Under the pieces are notes generated by a model, which was not told the origin of the DNA, did no database searches, and saw nothing but the letters and a program-made list of their open reading frames with translations. DNA of 64,000 nt, taken from CAWJFP01 sp963842155 (GTDB lineage: Bacteria; Pseudomonadota; Alphaproteobacteria; JACZXZ01). The first letter of the stretch is position 1; every line of letters begins with the position of its first letter. This document shows, piece after piece, positions 17,640 to 28,569 of this stretch. The position numbers and the translations under genes were made by a program. The DNA lies in the NCBI GenBank assembly GCA_963842155.1, contig CAWJFP010000015.1, positions 1 through 64,000 on the forward strand. The letters are read 5' to 3'.

Positions 17640-18104
17640 CTACAGCCCCTTCGCGGCGCGCAGCACCTCCTCGACATGGCCGGGCACCTTGACCTTGCGC
17701 CAGATGCCGCGGATCTTGCCTTCCTTGTCGATCAGGAAGGTGGCGCGGTCGATGCCCATATAGCTGCGCCCATACATGCTTTTCTCGACCCAGGTGCCGT
17801 AGGCGGCGCAGACCGAGCCGTCCTCGTCCGAAGCGAGCGTGAAGGGGAGGGCGTATTTCGCCTTGAACTTCTCGTGCGAGGCGGCGCTGTCGCGCGAGAT
17901 GCCGATCACCATGGCGTCGAGCTCGCCGAAATCGGGCAGCGTGTCGCGGAAGCCGCAGGCCTCCTTGGTGCAGCCCGGCGTGTCATCCTTGGGATAGAAA
18001 TAGAGGACGACCTTCTTGCCGCGCAGCTTCGAGAGCGTGACCTTGCCGCCCCCGTCGGTCGGCTTGGTGAAATCGGGGGCAGGGTCGCCCAGCTTCAAGC
18101 TCAT
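17640..18104 (-). CDS. bcp: Thioredoxin-dependent peroxiredoxin Bcp (PrxQ)
   Basis: A 154-aa cytosolic peroxidase reducing hydrogen peroxide and organic peroxides. Peroxidatic C45 and resolving C50 lie in DTPGCTKEACGFRD, the spacing of the PrxQ subgroup. LGDPAPDF, VVLYFYPKDD and the DRATFLIDKEGKI strand are typical. The start codon overlaps the glnE stop by four bases (18101-18104), so the pair is translationally coupled. Confidence 0.95.
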   Translation of the reverse strand: MSLKLGDPAPDFTKPTDGGGKVTLSKLRGKKVVLYFYPKDDTPGCTKEACGFRDTLPDFGELDAMVIGISRDSAASHEKFKAKYALPFTLASDEDGSVCAAYGTWVEKSMYGRSYMGIDRATFLIDKEGKIRGIWRKVKVPGHVEEVLRAAKGL

Positions 18105-21100
18105 GACGACACCTCGTCGGTTGATTGCGGGACCTTCGCCGCCGCGGCGAGCCGCGCCGCCGGCTCCTCGATGAGCTCGGCGAAGCGGCGCCGCACGCGG
18201 GAGGCGGTCTCCATCAGTGTGGACTTGAGGGCGGGGAAGTCAACCGCGCCGGCGGCTCGCGCCATCGCCTGGCGCAGGCCTTCGGGCGCCGCAGCCTCGT
18301 CGAAGGCGCGGTCGAGCGCCAATCGCATGATGCCCTGCACCTTGCGCCAGAGCCGCGTCGCGGCCACGAGCTCCTCGGCGAGCGGGGCGGCGAGCAGGCC
18401 GGCGCGCGCCAGGCGCCGGAATGCCTCCGTCGTGTTGGTCGCCAGCGCTTGGGGCTTTTCATGGGCATGGCGCAGCTCGAGATATTGCGCGATGAACTCG
18501 AGATCGACGAGCCCGCCGCGTACATGCTTGCCCTCCCATATATCGTCCGTGCGATGGGTGCGCTCGATCCGCGCGCGCATGTCGGCGACGTCGAGCAGCA
18601 GCTTCTCGGGATCGCGCGGCGCAGTCAGGATCGCCCGCAGCGCCGCGTCCATGCCCCTTGCAAGCCCGGGCGGTCCCGCGACGACGCGCGCGCGCGTGAG
18701 CGCCATATGCTCCCAGCTCCAGGCCGATCTGCGGTGATAGTCGAGGAAGCCCCCGAGACTGGTGGCGAGCGGCCCCTGCTCGCCCGAGGGCCGCAGCCGC
18801 ATATCGACCTCGTAGAGCCTGCCCTCGCCGGTCGGCGCCGTGATGGCCCCGAGGAGCCGCTGCGAGAGACGGACGAAATAATGGCTCGGTGCGAGCGGCC
18901 GGGGGCCGTCGGACGAACTCGACCTCGGCCGGCACATCGTAGACAAAGAGGAGATCGAGATCGGACGTCATGGTCATCTCGCGCCCGCCCAGCTTGCCCA
19001 GCGCTATGACCGCGAAGCCGCCGCCGCGCACCCGCCCGTGAGTCTCAGCGAGCTCCGCCGTGACCGGCTCGAGCAGAGCGGCGATCGCCGTCTCGGCGAT
19101 GTCGGCGAGAGCGGGGCCGGCCGCCTCCGGGTCAAGCATGCCGCGCAGCATCTGCACGCCGACCTGGAATTTGCGGTCGTTTGCCCAGCGCCGCGTCAGG
19201 TCGAGTATGTCCTGGAAATCGCTCGCTTGCGCCAGCTTCTCCTTGAGATCGGCCGCGAGCGCCGCTTGCTGCGGCAAGGGCTCGAGGAAATCGCCTGCAA
19301 GCACGGCATCAAGCAGGAGCGGATGCTGCGCGAGTTGCTCGGCGAGGCCTGGCGCGCTGCCCATGATCTCGGCGACCAACTCCAGCATCTCCGGGTTCGA
19401 GTAGAAAAGCGAGAAGAGCTGCACGCCCGAGGGTAGACGCGAGAGGAAACGATCGAAGCTGAGGAAGGCGCCGTCGGGATTGACCGTGCGGCCAAGGCCC
19501 GCGAGGAGCGCGGGCGTGAGCTCGGTCAGAAGCTCGCGCGCGCGCGTGCTGCGCATCGCCCGATAGCGCCCGTGATGCCAGCTGCGCACCGCGGCCGAGA
19601 CGGCCTGCGGGTCCTTGAAGCCCACGCGCGCCAGGGTCTTGAGGGTCTCGGGATCATGTTCCGAGCCGGTGAAGACGAGATTGCCCGTGTCGCTGCCGAG
19701 GGCGGGCGCCTCCTCGAAAAGCTCGGCATAATGCTCCTCGACCCGCTTGAGATGGCGCGTCAGCTCGGCGCCGAAGGTGGCGGCATCGGGAAAGCCCAGG
19801 AAGATCGCGAGACGCTCCAGCCCCGCCTCGTCGGCGGGCAGGGTGTGGGTCTGCTGGTCGTCGATCATCTGCAAGCGGTGTTCGACGCGGCGCAGGAAGC
19901 CGTAGCTCTCGATGAGCTGCTCGGCGACCTCGCCTGTAAGATGGCCGCAGGCGACGAGCGCGCGCAGAGCCTCCACCGTGCCGCGCACGCGCAAGGCGGG
20001 CTCGCGCCCGCCCCAGATGAGCTGCTGGGTCTGGGCGAAGAACTCGATCTCGCGGATGCCGCCGCGCCCGAGCTTGAGATTATGCCCGGCTACGGCGATC
20101 TTGCCGCCGCCGCGATGAGCATGAATCTGGCGCTTGATCGAATGGATGTCCTGGATGGCTGCGAAATCGAGATGCCTGCGCCATAGGAAAGGCTTGAGGC
20201 GGCGCAGGAAGGCCTCGCCCGCCGCGAGGTCGCCGGCGACCGGTCGCGCCTTGATGAAGGCGGCACGCTCCCAGTTCTGGCCCAGGCTTTCGTAATAGAG
20301 CTCGGCCGCGAGCGCCGACATGACGAGCGGCGTGGCGCCGGGATCGGGCCGCAGGCGCAGGTCGATGCGAAAGACGTATCCCTGGGCGGTGCGTTCCTGC
20401 ATCATGCGCACGAGAGCGCGGGCGAGACGGACGAAATTCTGGCCGAGGTCGCCGGGGCCAGGGGCCGCCACGCGATCTTCGTCGTAGAGCAGGACGAGGT
20501 CGATATCGCTCGAGTAATTGAGCTCGCGCGCGCCGAGCTTGCCGAGGCCGAGCACGAAGAGGCCGCAGCTCGCTTCAGGCGCTTCGGCGTCGTCGAGGGC
20601 GAGCCAGGCGCTCGCCTGCGCGAGGAGATGGCGGAGCGCGATGCCGAGCGCCGCGGCGGCGAAGTCGCTGAGCGCGCCGGTGACCTGCTCGAGCCGCCAA
20701 CGGCCCGTGATGTCGGCGACGCCGACGGCGAGCGCGATGCGGCGCTTGGCAATGCGCAAAGCCGCCATCACGGCTTCGGTCGCGGCCGAGCGGGCATCGA
20801 GCGCGGCCAGATCCGCCATCACGGTCTCGTGGCATTGCTCGATGCCGCCGGTGAAGAGCGCGCAGCCATATTCGATCTCGGCGAGGGCGCATTCGGTAAG
20901 GAAGGGACTGTTGCCGAAAAGGCATTCTAGAAGGCGCCGGCTCGCGGGCTCGGCGGCGATGCGCGCCGCCGTCGCGGCCAAGTCGCCGCCCTTGGCGGCT
21001 GCCCGCTCGGCCCAGCGCTGCAGCCCGGTTGCCGCCCGCTCCGGCTCGGCCGGCTTGGGCAAATTCGCTAATTGGGCTAATAAGGTGTCTAGTCCCCTGT

Positions 21101-21116
21101 CGGCTCGGCCGGTCAT
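18101..21116 (-). CDS. glnE: Glutamine synthetase adenylyltransferase GlnE (apparent frameshift near 18916)
   Basis: A bifunctional enzyme that adds and removes AMP on glutamine synthetase in response to nitrogen signals via PII. It contains two nucleotidyltransferase units: the first with NYSSDIDLVLLYDED, the second with MTSDLDLLFVYD. Helical regulatory parts follow each. The frame breaks just after YDVPAEVE. Removing one base from the tt (plus strand aa, about 18916-18917) joins it to SSDGPRPLAPSHYFVRLSQRLL, GRLYEVDMRLRPSGEQGP and a normal C-terminus, giving 1004 aa. This is the expected length, so a sequence error is likely. bcp overlaps its stop; an AsmA-like gene diverges a few bases away. 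Confidence 0.9.
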
Positions 21117-21173
21117 CCCGCAACCTGCGCGATGGCTTGCCGACCGTCAAGCCCATCGAGGACAGCCGAGCCC

Positions 21174-24100
21174 GTGATTCGCCGCACCACGAAGTTCGTC
21201 TTCGAAGCGCTCGGCACCATCGTCGCCGGCGCGGCGGTCGTCGCCGCGGTGGGCGTATGGCAGTTCTCGAGCGGGCCGATCTCGCTCGATTTCCTCACGC
21301 CCTATATCGAGACGGCGCTGGCCGCGCCGGGCGGCAATTTGCGGGTCAAGCTCGAGGGCACGCGGCTCGCCTGGGAAGGCTGGCGCCGCACCGTCGATAT
21401 CAGGGCTACTCGGCTTCGCGTCTATGACGACAAAGGCCGGCTCGTCGCCATGGTGCCCGAAGTCGCGCTGAGCCTGAGCGCGCGCGCGCTCCTTCTCGGG
21501 ATGGTCGCGCCCTCTTCCATCGAGATCATCGGCGCGCAAGTGCATCTTCGCCGCGACAAGGACGGCCGCATCGAATTGGAATTCGCCGCGCCCGAAGCCC
21601 CGCCGCAGGCAGTGCAGGCACCCCAAAGCCCCGCCGCGACCGCGCAGGCGCCCGCCGCGAACGGTTCCATGGACGTGCTGCCGCTTCTCGCGCAGCAGCT
21701 CCTCCTTCCGCCCGATTTCTCGAAACCCACCGGCTATCTGCGCCGTGTGAGCATCTCCGAAACCGCTCTCGTCGTCGATGACAGCCATTGGGATACGGCC
21801 TGGAAAGCGCGGCTGCGCGAGCTCGTCTTGCAGCGCGATACCGCCGGCATCAAGGCGAACGGCACGGTCGATATCGTCGTGCAGAACGCCACGGCCCATA
21901 TCGAGGCGAGCGGCATCTACGTGGCCGGCACGAAGGCGATTGCGCTCGATATCGGCTTCAATGATCTGCGTCCCGCTTTGTTCGCGCGCGCGGCGCCGGC
22001 GCTCGCCCCGCTCGCTCGGCTCAATCTGCCGCTCGACGGCAACTTGGCGCTGAACCTCGAGCCCTCCGGCGAGTTCGGCCGGCTTCGCTTCCAGGTCATG
22101 GGCGGGCCGGGACTGGTCTCCATCCCCGAACTCTACCCGCAGGACACGGAGATCCACCATCTGGAGGCCCGCGGCGAGTTCACCGAGGGCGGGAACAGGC
22201 TGGCGCTCGAGGCGGCCGAGCTCGATCTCGGCGGCCCGGTCATCACGCTGGCCGGCGGCGCCAGCGGCCTCGATGGCGACAGCCGCGCGTCGCTCGAGCT
22301 CGGCCTCAAGAATTTGCCGGTCGACGACCTTCCTCGACGATGGCCGGTATCGGTCGCGCCCAATCCGCGCGCCTGGATCGTCGCCAATCTGAGCGGCGGC
22401 CAGGTGGACGAGCTGCATCTTGCCGCGACCATGCATGGCCACGCGCTCGATCCGGCAAGCTTCGCCCTCGACAAGCTGCAAGGCACCATGAAAGTCGGCG
22501 GCGTCAATGTGCGCTATCTCGGCAAGATGCCCAAGGTGCGCAAGACGGGCGGCGACATCGTCTTCGACGAGAAGACCTTCACCATCAAGCTCGATCGCGG
22601 CGCGGCCGAGGGAATGACGGTCGAAAGCGCCAATATCGTCATCAGCGGCCTCGATCTCGCCGACCAGATGCTCGCAGTGGATCTCGTGCTGCGCGGATCG
22701 CTGCGCAGCGCGCTGCAGCTCATCGATTACGAGCCGCTCGGCTACGCTTCGGCGCTGGGAGTAGAGCCAGGCAGGATCGGGGGCCAAGCGGCCGTGAGGC
22801 TGTTGCTGCAATATCCCTTGCTCAAGACCGCCGGCTTCGCCCAGGTCCAGGTGTCCGCCGCCGCCAACATGACCGACGTCACCTTCGCCAACGCGTTTCT
22901 CGGCCACGATCTCGACAAGGCCGATCTCAAGCTCCGCGTCGACAAGACGGGCATGGATCTGACCGGGCAAGGCCGGGTGGGGTCAGTGCCGGTCACGCTC
23001 GCCTGGCGCGAAGGCTTCGGCCCGGCGCCCGAGCGGCGCATCGAGCTCAAGGGCGAGCTCGACGACGCGGCGCGCCGGGACCTGGGCCTCGACGCCGCGC
23101 CGCTGCTCTCGGGTGCCGTGCCGGCGACGCTCGTTCTCGGCGCATCCGACCATAAGACGAGCCATGTCGAGATCGCACTCGACCTCTCCAACGCCACACT
23201 CGCCTTGCCCTGGTTCGAGTGGAAGAAGGCTCCCGGCGCGCCCGGCAAGGCCCGTCTCCGGCTCGAGCTCAAGGATAACCGGCTGGTTTCCGTCAACAGC
23301 TTCGAGATCGAGGCAGGCGACCTCAAGACGCATGGCAGCGTCGGCTTCGCGCCTGGATCGGGCGCCCCCGTGTTGCGCGAGATCGAATTCGGCGCGCTTG
23401 ATTTCGGCCTCAACCGGCTGGCGGGCAGCCTGGCGCGGCGCCCGGGCGGCGGCTACGACATCGAGCTCGGCGGCGAGAGCTTCGACGCGGCGCCCTTCTT
23501 CAGGGGCAAGTCCGAGCCGGCGGCGACGGACAAGCCGGCCGCTCAACCCGTGCCGCCGCCGCAGAAGGGGCCGCCGCTGTCGATCTCGCTCGATGTCGGC
23601 AAGCTTTGGCTGACGCCCCGCCATCGCCAGCCGATGCTGGCCGCCAAAGGCACGATCGAGGACGACGGCGAGCGCATCAGCAAGGCCTCGCTTACGGCGT
23701 ACAGCTATGAGGGTGCGGCGGTCACCTGCAACATGACGCCCGAAGGCACGGGGCGCTCGCTCACCATGGCCTCGAAGGATGCCGGCGCGCTGCTCAAGAC
23801 CCTCGGCGTGCTCGACAACGTGGTGGGGGGCAAGCTCGACCTGCGCGCCGATATCGAGGATGCCGCCCCCGGCGCGCCGATCAAGGGCGTGTTCCGCATC
23901 GAGGACTACGAGCTCACCAGGACCCCGTTTCTCGCCAAGCTCCTCACCCTCGCCTCGCTCACCGGCATCGGCGACCGGCTTAACGGGCAGGGCATTAGTA
24001 TGCAGATGCTGAACGTGCCCTTCACCAAGGTGGGCGACAGGATCACCGTCGCCGAGGGCCGTACCGTGGGCTCGGAGCTCGGCCTCACCTTCGACGGCTC

Positions 24101-24398
24101 GATCGATCTTGGCGCGCAGACGATCGATCTGAGAGGCACGATCGTGCCGGTCTACACGCTCAACAGCCTGCTGGGGAACATCCCGGGCGTCGGCCATCTG
24201 CTGGTGGGGTCGCCGGGCAGCGGAATCTTCGCGCCCTCCTATCACTTGAGCGGCAGCCTCGACCAACCGAGCATGTCGGTCAACGCGCTCTCCGCGCTCA
24301 CGCCGGGAATCCTGCGCGGCATTTTCGGCAGCCTGGGGGGCAAGCCCGCGACGGAGCCTGCGCCGGAGCAGGCAGAGACGCCGCCGGGGCGTCCCTAG
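21174..24398 (+). CDS. YhdP/AsmA-like membrane-anchored protein (DUF3971)
   Basis: A very large periplasmic protein of about 1074 aa anchored by one N-terminal membrane segment (FVFEALGTIVAGAAVVAAVGVWQF). The rest is repetitive beta-strand sequence of the AsmA/TamB/YhdP superfamily, whose members form long grooves thought to carry phospholipids to the outer membrane. LRRDKDGRIELEF near the N-terminus and the AsmA-like C-terminal portion LNIPFTKV-type strand (here MLNVPFTKVGDRI) with GSIDLGAQTIDLRGTIVPVYTLN are characteristic. I prefer the GTG at 21174; an ATG at 21132 adds 14 unlikely residues. Its stop codon overlaps that of tyrS tail-to-tail. Confidence 0.85.
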   Translation: MIRRTTKFVFEALGTIVAGAAVVAAVGVWQFSSGPISLDFLTPYIETALAAPGGNLRVKLEGTRLAWEGWRRTVDIRATRLRVYDDKGRLVAMVPEVALSLSARALLLGMVAPSSIEIIGAQVHLRRDKDGRIELEFAAPEAPPQAVQAPQSPAATAQAPAANGSMDVLPLLAQQLLLPPDFSKPTGYLRRVSISETALVVDDSHWDTAWKARLRELVLQRDTAGIKANGTVDIVVQNATAHIEASGIYVAGTKAIALDIGFNDLRPALFARAAPALAPLARLNLPLDGNLALNLEPSGEFGRLRFQVMGGPGLVSIPELYPQDTEIHHLEARGEFTEGGNRLALEAAELDLGGPVITLAGGASGLDGDSRASLELGLKNLPVDDLPRRWPVSVAPNPRAWIVANLSGGQVDELHLAATMHGHALDPASFALDKLQGTMKVGGVNVRYLGKMPKVRKTGGDIVFDEKTFTIKLDRGAAEGMTVESANIVISGLDLADQMLAVDLVLRGSLRSALQLIDYEPLGYASALGVEPGRIGGQAAVRLLLQYPLLKTAGFAQVQVSAAANMTDVTFANAFLGHDLDKADLKLRVDKTGMDLTGQGRVGSVPVTLAWREGFGPAPERRIELKGELDDAARRDLGLDAAPLLSGAVPATLVLGASDHKTSHVEIALDLSNATLALPWFEWKKAPGAPGKARLRLELKDNRLVSVNSFEIEAGDLKTHGSVGFAPGSGAPVLREIEFGALDFGLNRLAGSLARRPGGGYDIELGGESFDAAPFFRGKSEPAATDKPAAQPVPPPQKGPPLSISLDVGKLWLTPRHRQPMLAAKGTIEDDGERISKASLTAYSYEGAAVTCNMTPEGTGRSLTMASKDAGALLKTLGVLDNVVGGKLDLRADIEDAAPGAPIKGVFRIEDYELTRTPFLAKLLTLASLTGIGDRLNGQGISMQMLNVPFTKVGDRITVAEGRTVGSELGLTFDGSIDLGAQTIDLRGTIVPVYTLNSLLGNIPGVGHLLVGSPGSGIFAPSYHLSGSLDQPSMSVNALSALTPGILRGIFGSLGGKPATEPAPEQAETPPGRP

Positions 24399-25648
24399 CG
24401 CAGCCGCACCAGCGCGTGGCGCTTCTTGCCCGCCGAAAGCTTGACCGTGCCCTCGGGGCCGAGATCGGCCGAGGACACGGTGCGTCCTTCGTCATCCACG
24501 GTCTTGTCGTTGAGCTTGCCGCCGCCGCCGCGGATGAGCCGCCGCGCCTCGCCCTTGCTGGCGCAGAGGCCGGTCTCGACCAGAAGGTCGATGAGCGGGC
24601 GGCCGGCCTCGAGCGCGGCCCCGTCAAGCTCGATCGAGGGCAGGGCCTCGCCCGCCTTGCCCTCGACGAAAGTGCGCCGCGCCGTCTCCGCCGCCGCTGC
24701 GGCAGCGGCGCGGCCATGGGCAAGCGCCGTCGCCTCGTTGGCGAGGACGATCTTCGCCTCGTTGATCGCATCGCCCTCGAGGGCGGCGAGGCGCTCGACC
24801 TCCTCGAGCGGCAGATCGGTGAAGAGACGCAGGAAGCGAGCCACGTCGGCATCCTGCGTGTTGCGCCAATATTGCCAATAGTCGTAGGGCGAGAGCAGCT
24901 CGGGCGAGAGCCAGACCGCGCCCTGCGCGGTCTTGCCCATCTTGACGCCCGACGCCATGGTGACCAGCGGCGTGGTGAGCGCGAACATCTCGCGCCCATC
25001 GACGCGGCGGCCGAGATCGACGCCCATCACAATATTGCCCCATTGGTCGGAGCCGCCCATCTGCAGCACGCAATTCTGGCGCCGCGCCAGCTCGAGGAAA
25101 TCGTAGGCCTGCAGCACCATGTAGTTGAACTCGAGGAAGGTGAGCGGCTGCTCGCGCTCGAGCCTGAGCTTCACGCTGTCCATCGTCAGCATGCGGTTGA
25201 CCGAGAAATGGCGGCCGATATCGCGCAGGAAGGGAATATATTCGAGGCGATCGAGCCAATCGGCATTGTTGGCCATGACGGCGTCGCTCGTGCCGTCGCC
25301 GAACCGCAGGTAGTTGGCGAAGACGCGCTTGATGCCGGCGAGATTGGCGTCGATCTCCGCCTCCGTCAGCAGCTTGCGGGTATCGTCCTTGCCCGAGGGG
25401 TCGCCGACCTTCGTCGTGCCACCGCCCATCAGCACGATCGGCCTATGGCCGGCGCGCTGGAAATGACGCAGCAGCATGATGCTTATGAGATGTCCGACAT
25501 GCAGGCTCGGCGCCGTGCAGTCGAAGCCTATATAGGCCGTGATTCGTCCCTTGGCGCAGAGCGCGTCGAGCCGCTCCGCGTCGCTGATCTGGTGGATGAA
25601 GCCGCGCTCGGCGATGGTCTTGAGGAAGGCGGAGCGGAAAGCGGTCAT
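24395..25648 (-). CDS. tyrS: Tyrosyl-tRNA synthetase
   Basis: A 417-aa class I synthetase that charges tRNA-Tyr. The Rossmann catalytic domain has the HIGH-type motif HVGH (in PSLHVGHL) and the KMSKS-type loop KMGKT; YIGFDCTAPSLHVGH and QMGGSDQWGNI are specific to TyrRS. A C-terminal S4-like RNA-binding domain follows (ASKGEARRLIRGGGGKLN). The ATG at 25648 is chosen because it starts MTAFRSAFLKTIAERGFIHQ, the usual beginning; the frame is open further upstream. It diverges from anmK. Confidence 0.96.
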   Translation of the reverse strand: MTAFRSAFLKTIAERGFIHQISDAERLDALCAKGRITAYIGFDCTAPSLHVGHLISIMLLRHFQRAGHRPIVLMGGGTTKVGDPSGKDDTRKLLTEAEIDANLAGIKRVFANYLRFGDGTSDAVMANNADWLDRLEYIPFLRDIGRHFSVNRMLTMDSVKLRLEREQPLTFLEFNYMVLQAYDFLELARRQNCVLQMGGSDQWGNIVMGVDLGRRVDGREMFALTTPLVTMASGVKMGKTAQGAVWLSPELLSPYDYWQYWRNTQDADVARFLRLFTDLPLEEVERLAALEGDAINEAKIVLANEATALAHGRAAAAAAAETARRTFVEGKAGEALPSIELDGAALEAGRPLIDLLVETGLCASKGEARRLIRGGGGKLNDKTVDDEGRTVSSADLGPEGTVKLSAGKKRHALVRLR

Positions 25649-25770
25649 GGTCTGGGGTCCGGACGGGAGCCGGCGTCTCTCCGGTTGCCGGGAGCGCGGA
25701 GCTTTAGCACAATCGGCATGAGCCAACAACGGCGCGCCGCGTTTTACTCATTTCTCGGGAGCCCTGCCGC

Positions 25771-26856
25771 ATGCCTCGTGAATTTCCCGCTACCGTGCTC
25801 GGTCTCATGAGCGGCACGTCGCTCGACGGCATCGACCTGGCGCTTCTGCGCAGCGACGGGATGGAGCTCATCGAGCGAGGGCCGGCGGCGACCTACGCTT
25901 ACGACGCTGCTCTCAAGAACGCCTTGCGCGGCGTGCTGGGCGGGCTGGGGCCGGTGGCCGAGACGGAGCAGGCGCTGACGCTCACCTTCGCCGCGACCGT
26001 GAAGCGCTTCATCGCCGATAAGGGCCTCGCTGCCGCGAGCATCGATCTCATCGGCTGCCATGGCCATACCATCCTGCATCGGCCGCAAGAGCGGCGGAGC
26101 TGGCAGATCGGCGACGGCGCCCTGCTGGCCCGCGAGACCGGCATCCCCGTGGTCGACGATTTCAGGAGCGCGGACGTGGCGGCGGGCGGCGAGGGCGCGC
26201 CGCTCGCGCCCCTCTTCCACGGGGCCCTCGCGCAGCGCCTCGACCGCCCGCTCGCCGTGCTCAATCTCGGCGGTGTCGCGAACGTCACCTGGATCGGCGC
26301 CGAGGGCGAGGTCATCGCCTTCGATACCGGCCCCGGCAATGCGGCGATCGACGATTGGGCGCGGCAAACGACAAGCGCCGCCATGGACGAGGGCGGCAGG
26401 CTGGCGCGCGCCGGTCGGGTTTCGGGCGCCGTCTTGGCGGCGCTGCTCGGCCATCCCTATTTCGACCGGCCGCCGCCCAAATCGCTCGATCGCGACGATT
26501 TCGGCTGGCGCCAGGCCGAGGGGCTCGGCGCCGAGGACGGCGCCGCGACGCTCACGGCCTTCACCGCCGCCGCGGTCGCGCGCGGGGCGCGGCATTTCCC
26601 GGTGCCGGCGCGGCGCTGGCTCGTCACCGGCGGCGGGCGGCACAACCCCGCCCTCATGGCGGCGCTCACGAAGGCACTCGGCATTGCGGTCGAGCCGGTG
26701 GAGGCTGTGGGCTGGGAGGGCGACGCGCTCGAGGCCCAGGCCTTCGCCTGGCTCGCCTTGCGCTCGCGCCGCGGGCTGCCTTTGAGCCTGCCCTCGACGA
26801 CGGGCGTGGCGCGGCCGATGACGGGCGGGCGCTACCATCCCGTTCCGGGACGGTAG
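25771..26856 (+). CDS. anmK: Anhydro-N-acetylmuramic acid kinase
   Basis: A 361-aa sugar kinase that recycles murein: it opens and phosphorylates 1,6-anhydro-MurNAc to MurNAc-6-phosphate. The N-terminal ATP-binding loop GLMSGTSLDGID is diagnostic. Also seen are GCHGHTILHRP, VVDDFRSADVAAGGEGAPLAP, NLGGVANVTWI, FDTGPGNAAIDDW and TGGGRHNPALM. Length and motifs are complete. In many alphaproteobacteria this gene diverges from tyrS, exactly as here (122 bp apart). Confidence 0.96.
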   Translation: MPREFPATVLGLMSGTSLDGIDLALLRSDGMELIERGPAATYAYDAALKNALRGVLGGLGPVAETEQALTLTFAATVKRFIADKGLAAASIDLIGCHGHTILHRPQERRSWQIGDGALLARETGIPVVDDFRSADVAAGGEGAPLAPLFHGALAQRLDRPLAVLNLGGVANVTWIGAEGEVIAFDTGPGNAAIDDWARQTTSAAMDEGGRLARAGRVSGAVLAALLGHPYFDRPPPKSLDRDDFGWRQAEGLGAEDGAATLTAFTAAAVARGARHFPVPARRWLVTGGGRHNPALMAALTKALGIAVEPVEAVGWEGDALEAQAFAWLALRSRRGLPLSLPSTTGVARPMTGGRYHPVPGR

Positions 26857-26911
26857 GGGCTGTCGACATTGTATTTTCGCGTTCGTCCGGAACTCCGGGG
26901 TGAGGCGGCCT

Positions 26912-27562
26912 CTATTCGGCTGCTTGGGCGAGCCGCGTGTCGAGATAGCCGCCCATATGGCGCACCACATCGTCCAGATGATTATGGAAGAAATGATTGG
27001 CGCCCGGCACGATCCGATACTCGATATTGACCCCGCGCTGATGATTGAGGCGATCGACCAGGCGGTTGACCGCCTCGGTCGGTACGATCTCGTCGGCGCC
27101 GCCATGGATCACCATGCCCGAGGCCGGGCAGGGGGCAAGGAAGGAGAAATCGAAGATATTGGCCGGCGGGGCAACCGAGATGAAGCCGCTGATCTCCGGT
27201 CGCCGCATCAGAAGCTGCATGCCGATCCAGGCGCCGAAGGAGAAGCCGGCGATCCAGCAGTTCGAGGAATTCGGATTGAAGCTCTGCAGCCAATCGAGCG
27301 CCGCCGCGGCGTCGGCCAGCTCGCCCTCGCCTTGGCCGAAGCTGCCTTCGGAGCGTCCGACGCCGCGAAAGTTGAAGCGCAGGCTCGAGAAGCCGCGCGC
27401 GGCGAAGGCCTGGTAGAGGTGGTAGACCACCTTGTTGTTCATCGTCCCGCCATGCTGCGGATGGGGGTGCAGCAGGAGCGCGACCGGGGCGTTGGGCACC
27501 CTGCCATGGCTGTAGCGGCCTTCGATGCGGCCCTCGGGGCCGTTTATATTGACTTCGGGCAT
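26912..27562 (-). CDS. Alpha/beta hydrolase
   Basis: A 216-aa single-domain alpha/beta hydrolase of the short family often found beside cysteine desulfurase genes in alphaproteobacteria. It has the oxyanion region LLLHPHPQHGGTMNN, RFNFRGVGRSEGSF, the nucleophile serine in GFSFGAW, the acid loop HGGADEIVP and the catalytic histidine in GANHFFHNH. The substrate is unknown; carboxylesterase activity is likely. The gene diverges from cysE across about 245 bp. Confidence 0.85.
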   Translation of the reverse strand: MPEVNINGPEGRIEGRYSHGRVPNAPVALLLHPHPQHGGTMNNKVVYHLYQAFAARGFSSLRFNFRGVGRSEGSFGQGEGELADAAAALDWLQSFNPNSSNCWIAGFSFGAWIGMQLLMRRPEISGFISVAPPANIFDFSFLAPCPASGMVIHGGADEIVPTEAVNRLVDRLNHQRGVNIEYRIVPGANHFFHNHLDDVVRHMGGYLDTRLAQAAE

Positions 27563-27808
27563 GGCCTCGAATTTCCATATTCCAGGGCGCAGCCGGGGAG
27601 GAACGCACGGCCGACCAGCGGGATTTGGTCCTTTTCCTCCGCGGCGGCCGGAACCGCCCCGATATCCTCCGCGGTGGCCGGGGCCGCCGCGGCTTGACCG
27701 ATTTTGCCGGGCAACCTATATGGCCGCCATGGCGGTCGCCCCGGCGAAAAGGGCGGCCGGCGATGGCGCGGATGCCCGCCGAACGTTGACACATATCGCA
27801 GTCGGGTC

Positions 27809-28550
27809 ATGATATTCAAGAGCTTACGCGACGAAATCGAACTCGGTGATCGCACGCGATCCGGCGGCGCGCTCGCGGCTCGAGGTCGTGCTGACCTATC
27901 CGAGCTTCCATGCCCTTCTCTGGCATCGCTTGGCGCATGGGGCCTGGACCAGAGGCTGGCGGCTTTTGGGCCGGATTCTCTCGCATATCGGCAGGTTCTT
28001 GACCGGAATCGAGATCCATCCGGGCGCCAAGATCGGGCGGCGGCTCTTCATCGATCACGGCACGGCGGTGGTGATCGGCGAGACCGCGGAGATCGGCGAC
28101 GACGTCACCATGTATCACAGCGTCACCCTGGGGGGCGTGCTGCCCTCGGTCAATTCCGCAGCGCAGGTGGGCGTCAAGCGCCATCCGACCATACGCGACA
28201 AGGTGATCATCGGCTCGGGCGCGCAGGTCCTCGGCCCCATCACGGTGGGCGAGGGCGCGCGGATCGGGGCCAATGCGGTCGTCACCAAGGATATCCCGCC
28301 GGGCGTCACCGCCGTGGGCAATCCGGCCCGTATCGTGATGCCGCACGACAAGCGGACGGCCGCCGCCTTCATGGCCTATGGCATGCCGCCGGGCGAAGTG
28401 AGCGACCCGGTCCTGCGCGCGATCGAGGATTTGCGCGGCCAGGTAGCGGCCCTCAAGGAGCAGGTCGTTGAGCTGGAGGAACGGGTCGCGCGCGAGACGA
28501 GCGCCGAGCCGGAGGCGCAGCGAGGCATCCGCGTTTCCGGCCAGCCCTGA
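27809..28550 (+). CDS. cysE: Serine O-acetyltransferase (apparent frameshift at 27845)
   Basis: Makes O-acetylserine, the carbon skeleton for cysteine, from serine and acetyl-CoA. Hexapeptide repeats build a left-handed beta helix (HPGAKIGRRLFIDHGTAVVIGETAEIGDDVTMYH), with the catalytic histidine in DHGT and the loop NPARIV. It is the short EpsC-like form. The 5' end reads MIFKSLRDEIEL in one frame and VIARDPAARSRLEVV in the next; removing one g of gg (27845-27846) joins them into the usual start, 246 aa in total. Alternatively translation begins at the GTG at 27846 (234 aa). A TTGACA box lies at 27786. It leads into two cysteine desulfurase genes that would consume its product. Confidence 0.88.
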
Positions 28551-28569
28551 ACGGCGCATCGGCAATGAA

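Noticed and set aside
27846..28550. cysE as a complete gene starting at the GTG at 27846
   Set aside because: Possible, but MIFKSLRDEIE one base out of frame just upstream matches the family's usual N-terminus, so a base error is more likely.
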